From positions 1-6,713 of the forward strand of contig CAMALN010000090.1 in the NCBI GenBank assembly GCA_945836565.1: a stretch of DNA of 6,713 nt, written 5' to 3'. The notes beneath the pieces were generated by a model. The model did no database searches, was not told the origin of the DNA, and was given only the letters and a program-made list of their open reading frames with translations. Position 1 is the stretch's first letter; each line of letters starts with the position of its first letter. Positions 6,665-6,713 of this stretch are shown here, in pieces. The translations under genes and the position numbers were made by a program. This DNA is from an uncultured Lachnospiraceae bacterium (lineage in GTDB: Bacteria > Bacillota > Clostridia > Lachnospirales > Lachnospiraceae).

Positions 6665-6713
6665 GGGATCTTAGCTCAGCTGGGAGAGCATCTGCCTTAC
6701 AAGCAGAGGGTCA
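6665..6713 (+). tRNA. tRNA-Val (anticodon UAC), 3' part off the right edge
   Basis: The first 49 bases of a tRNA are seen. Acceptor 5' strand GGGATCT is 6665-6671; D stem GCTC/GAGC is at 6674-6677 and 6686-6689 with loop AGCTGGGA; anticodon stem TCTGC/GCAGA is at 6691-6695 and 6703-6707 with loop CTTACAA. The anticodon at 6698-6700 is TAC, reading GUA and, with wobble, other valine codons. The variable region starts at 6708; the T arm and acceptor 3' strand lie outside. A near-consensus promoter sits just upstream, and other tRNA genes may follow to the right. Confidence 0.95.

Overview
The window looks like a core-metabolism stretch of a low-to-mid GC anaerobic Firmicute, most likely a clostridial Lachnospiraceae-type bacterium. 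The reasons are the strong AGGAGG-type ribosome sites, the sigma-A promoters, the pairing of an NfnA-like with an NfnB/GltA-like protein next to carB, and a small membrane protein resembling a family common in that group. Species cannot be fixed from the sequence alone. No mobile element, CRISPR array, prophage gene or foreign-looking island was seen.

All protein genes lie on the minus strand. Read in the direction of transcription (right to left), ispF comes first (6513 to 5929), preceded by a 151-base AT-rich gap shared with a divergent tRNA-Val(UAC) gene that runs off the right edge. After a 104-base gap holding a near-consensus sigma-A promoter comes a tightly packed cluster: carB (5824 to 2606), an NfnA-like FAD/[2Fe-2S] subunit (2574 to 1750), an NfnB/GltA-like flavoprotein with two four-cysteine groups (1727 to 342), and a small predicted membrane protein that starts 2 bases after the nfnB stop and runs off the left edge. 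Gaps inside the cluster are 31, 22 and 2 bases with no terminator seen, so the four genes are probably one transcript.

A plausible working link is reducing power and nitrogen flow. CarB makes carbamoyl phosphate for pyrimidines and arginine from glutamine, bicarbonate and ATP. The NfnAB pair would make NADPH from NADH plus reduced ferredoxin, and NADPH feeds glutamate and hence glutamine synthesis. The carA partner of carB is not in the window. IspF belongs to the MEP isoprenoid pathway and has its own upstream region.

The most unusual thing seen is a 39-residue C-terminal tail on IspF carrying four closely spaced cysteines (C-x5-C-x2-C-x2-C). Other points worth a look are the coupling of carB to the NfnAB pair, the weak ribosome site of carB with an overlapping 12-codon frame, and the unknown membrane protein whose ribosome site lies in the last two codons of nfnB. 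I found no convincing previously undescribed multi-gene system.
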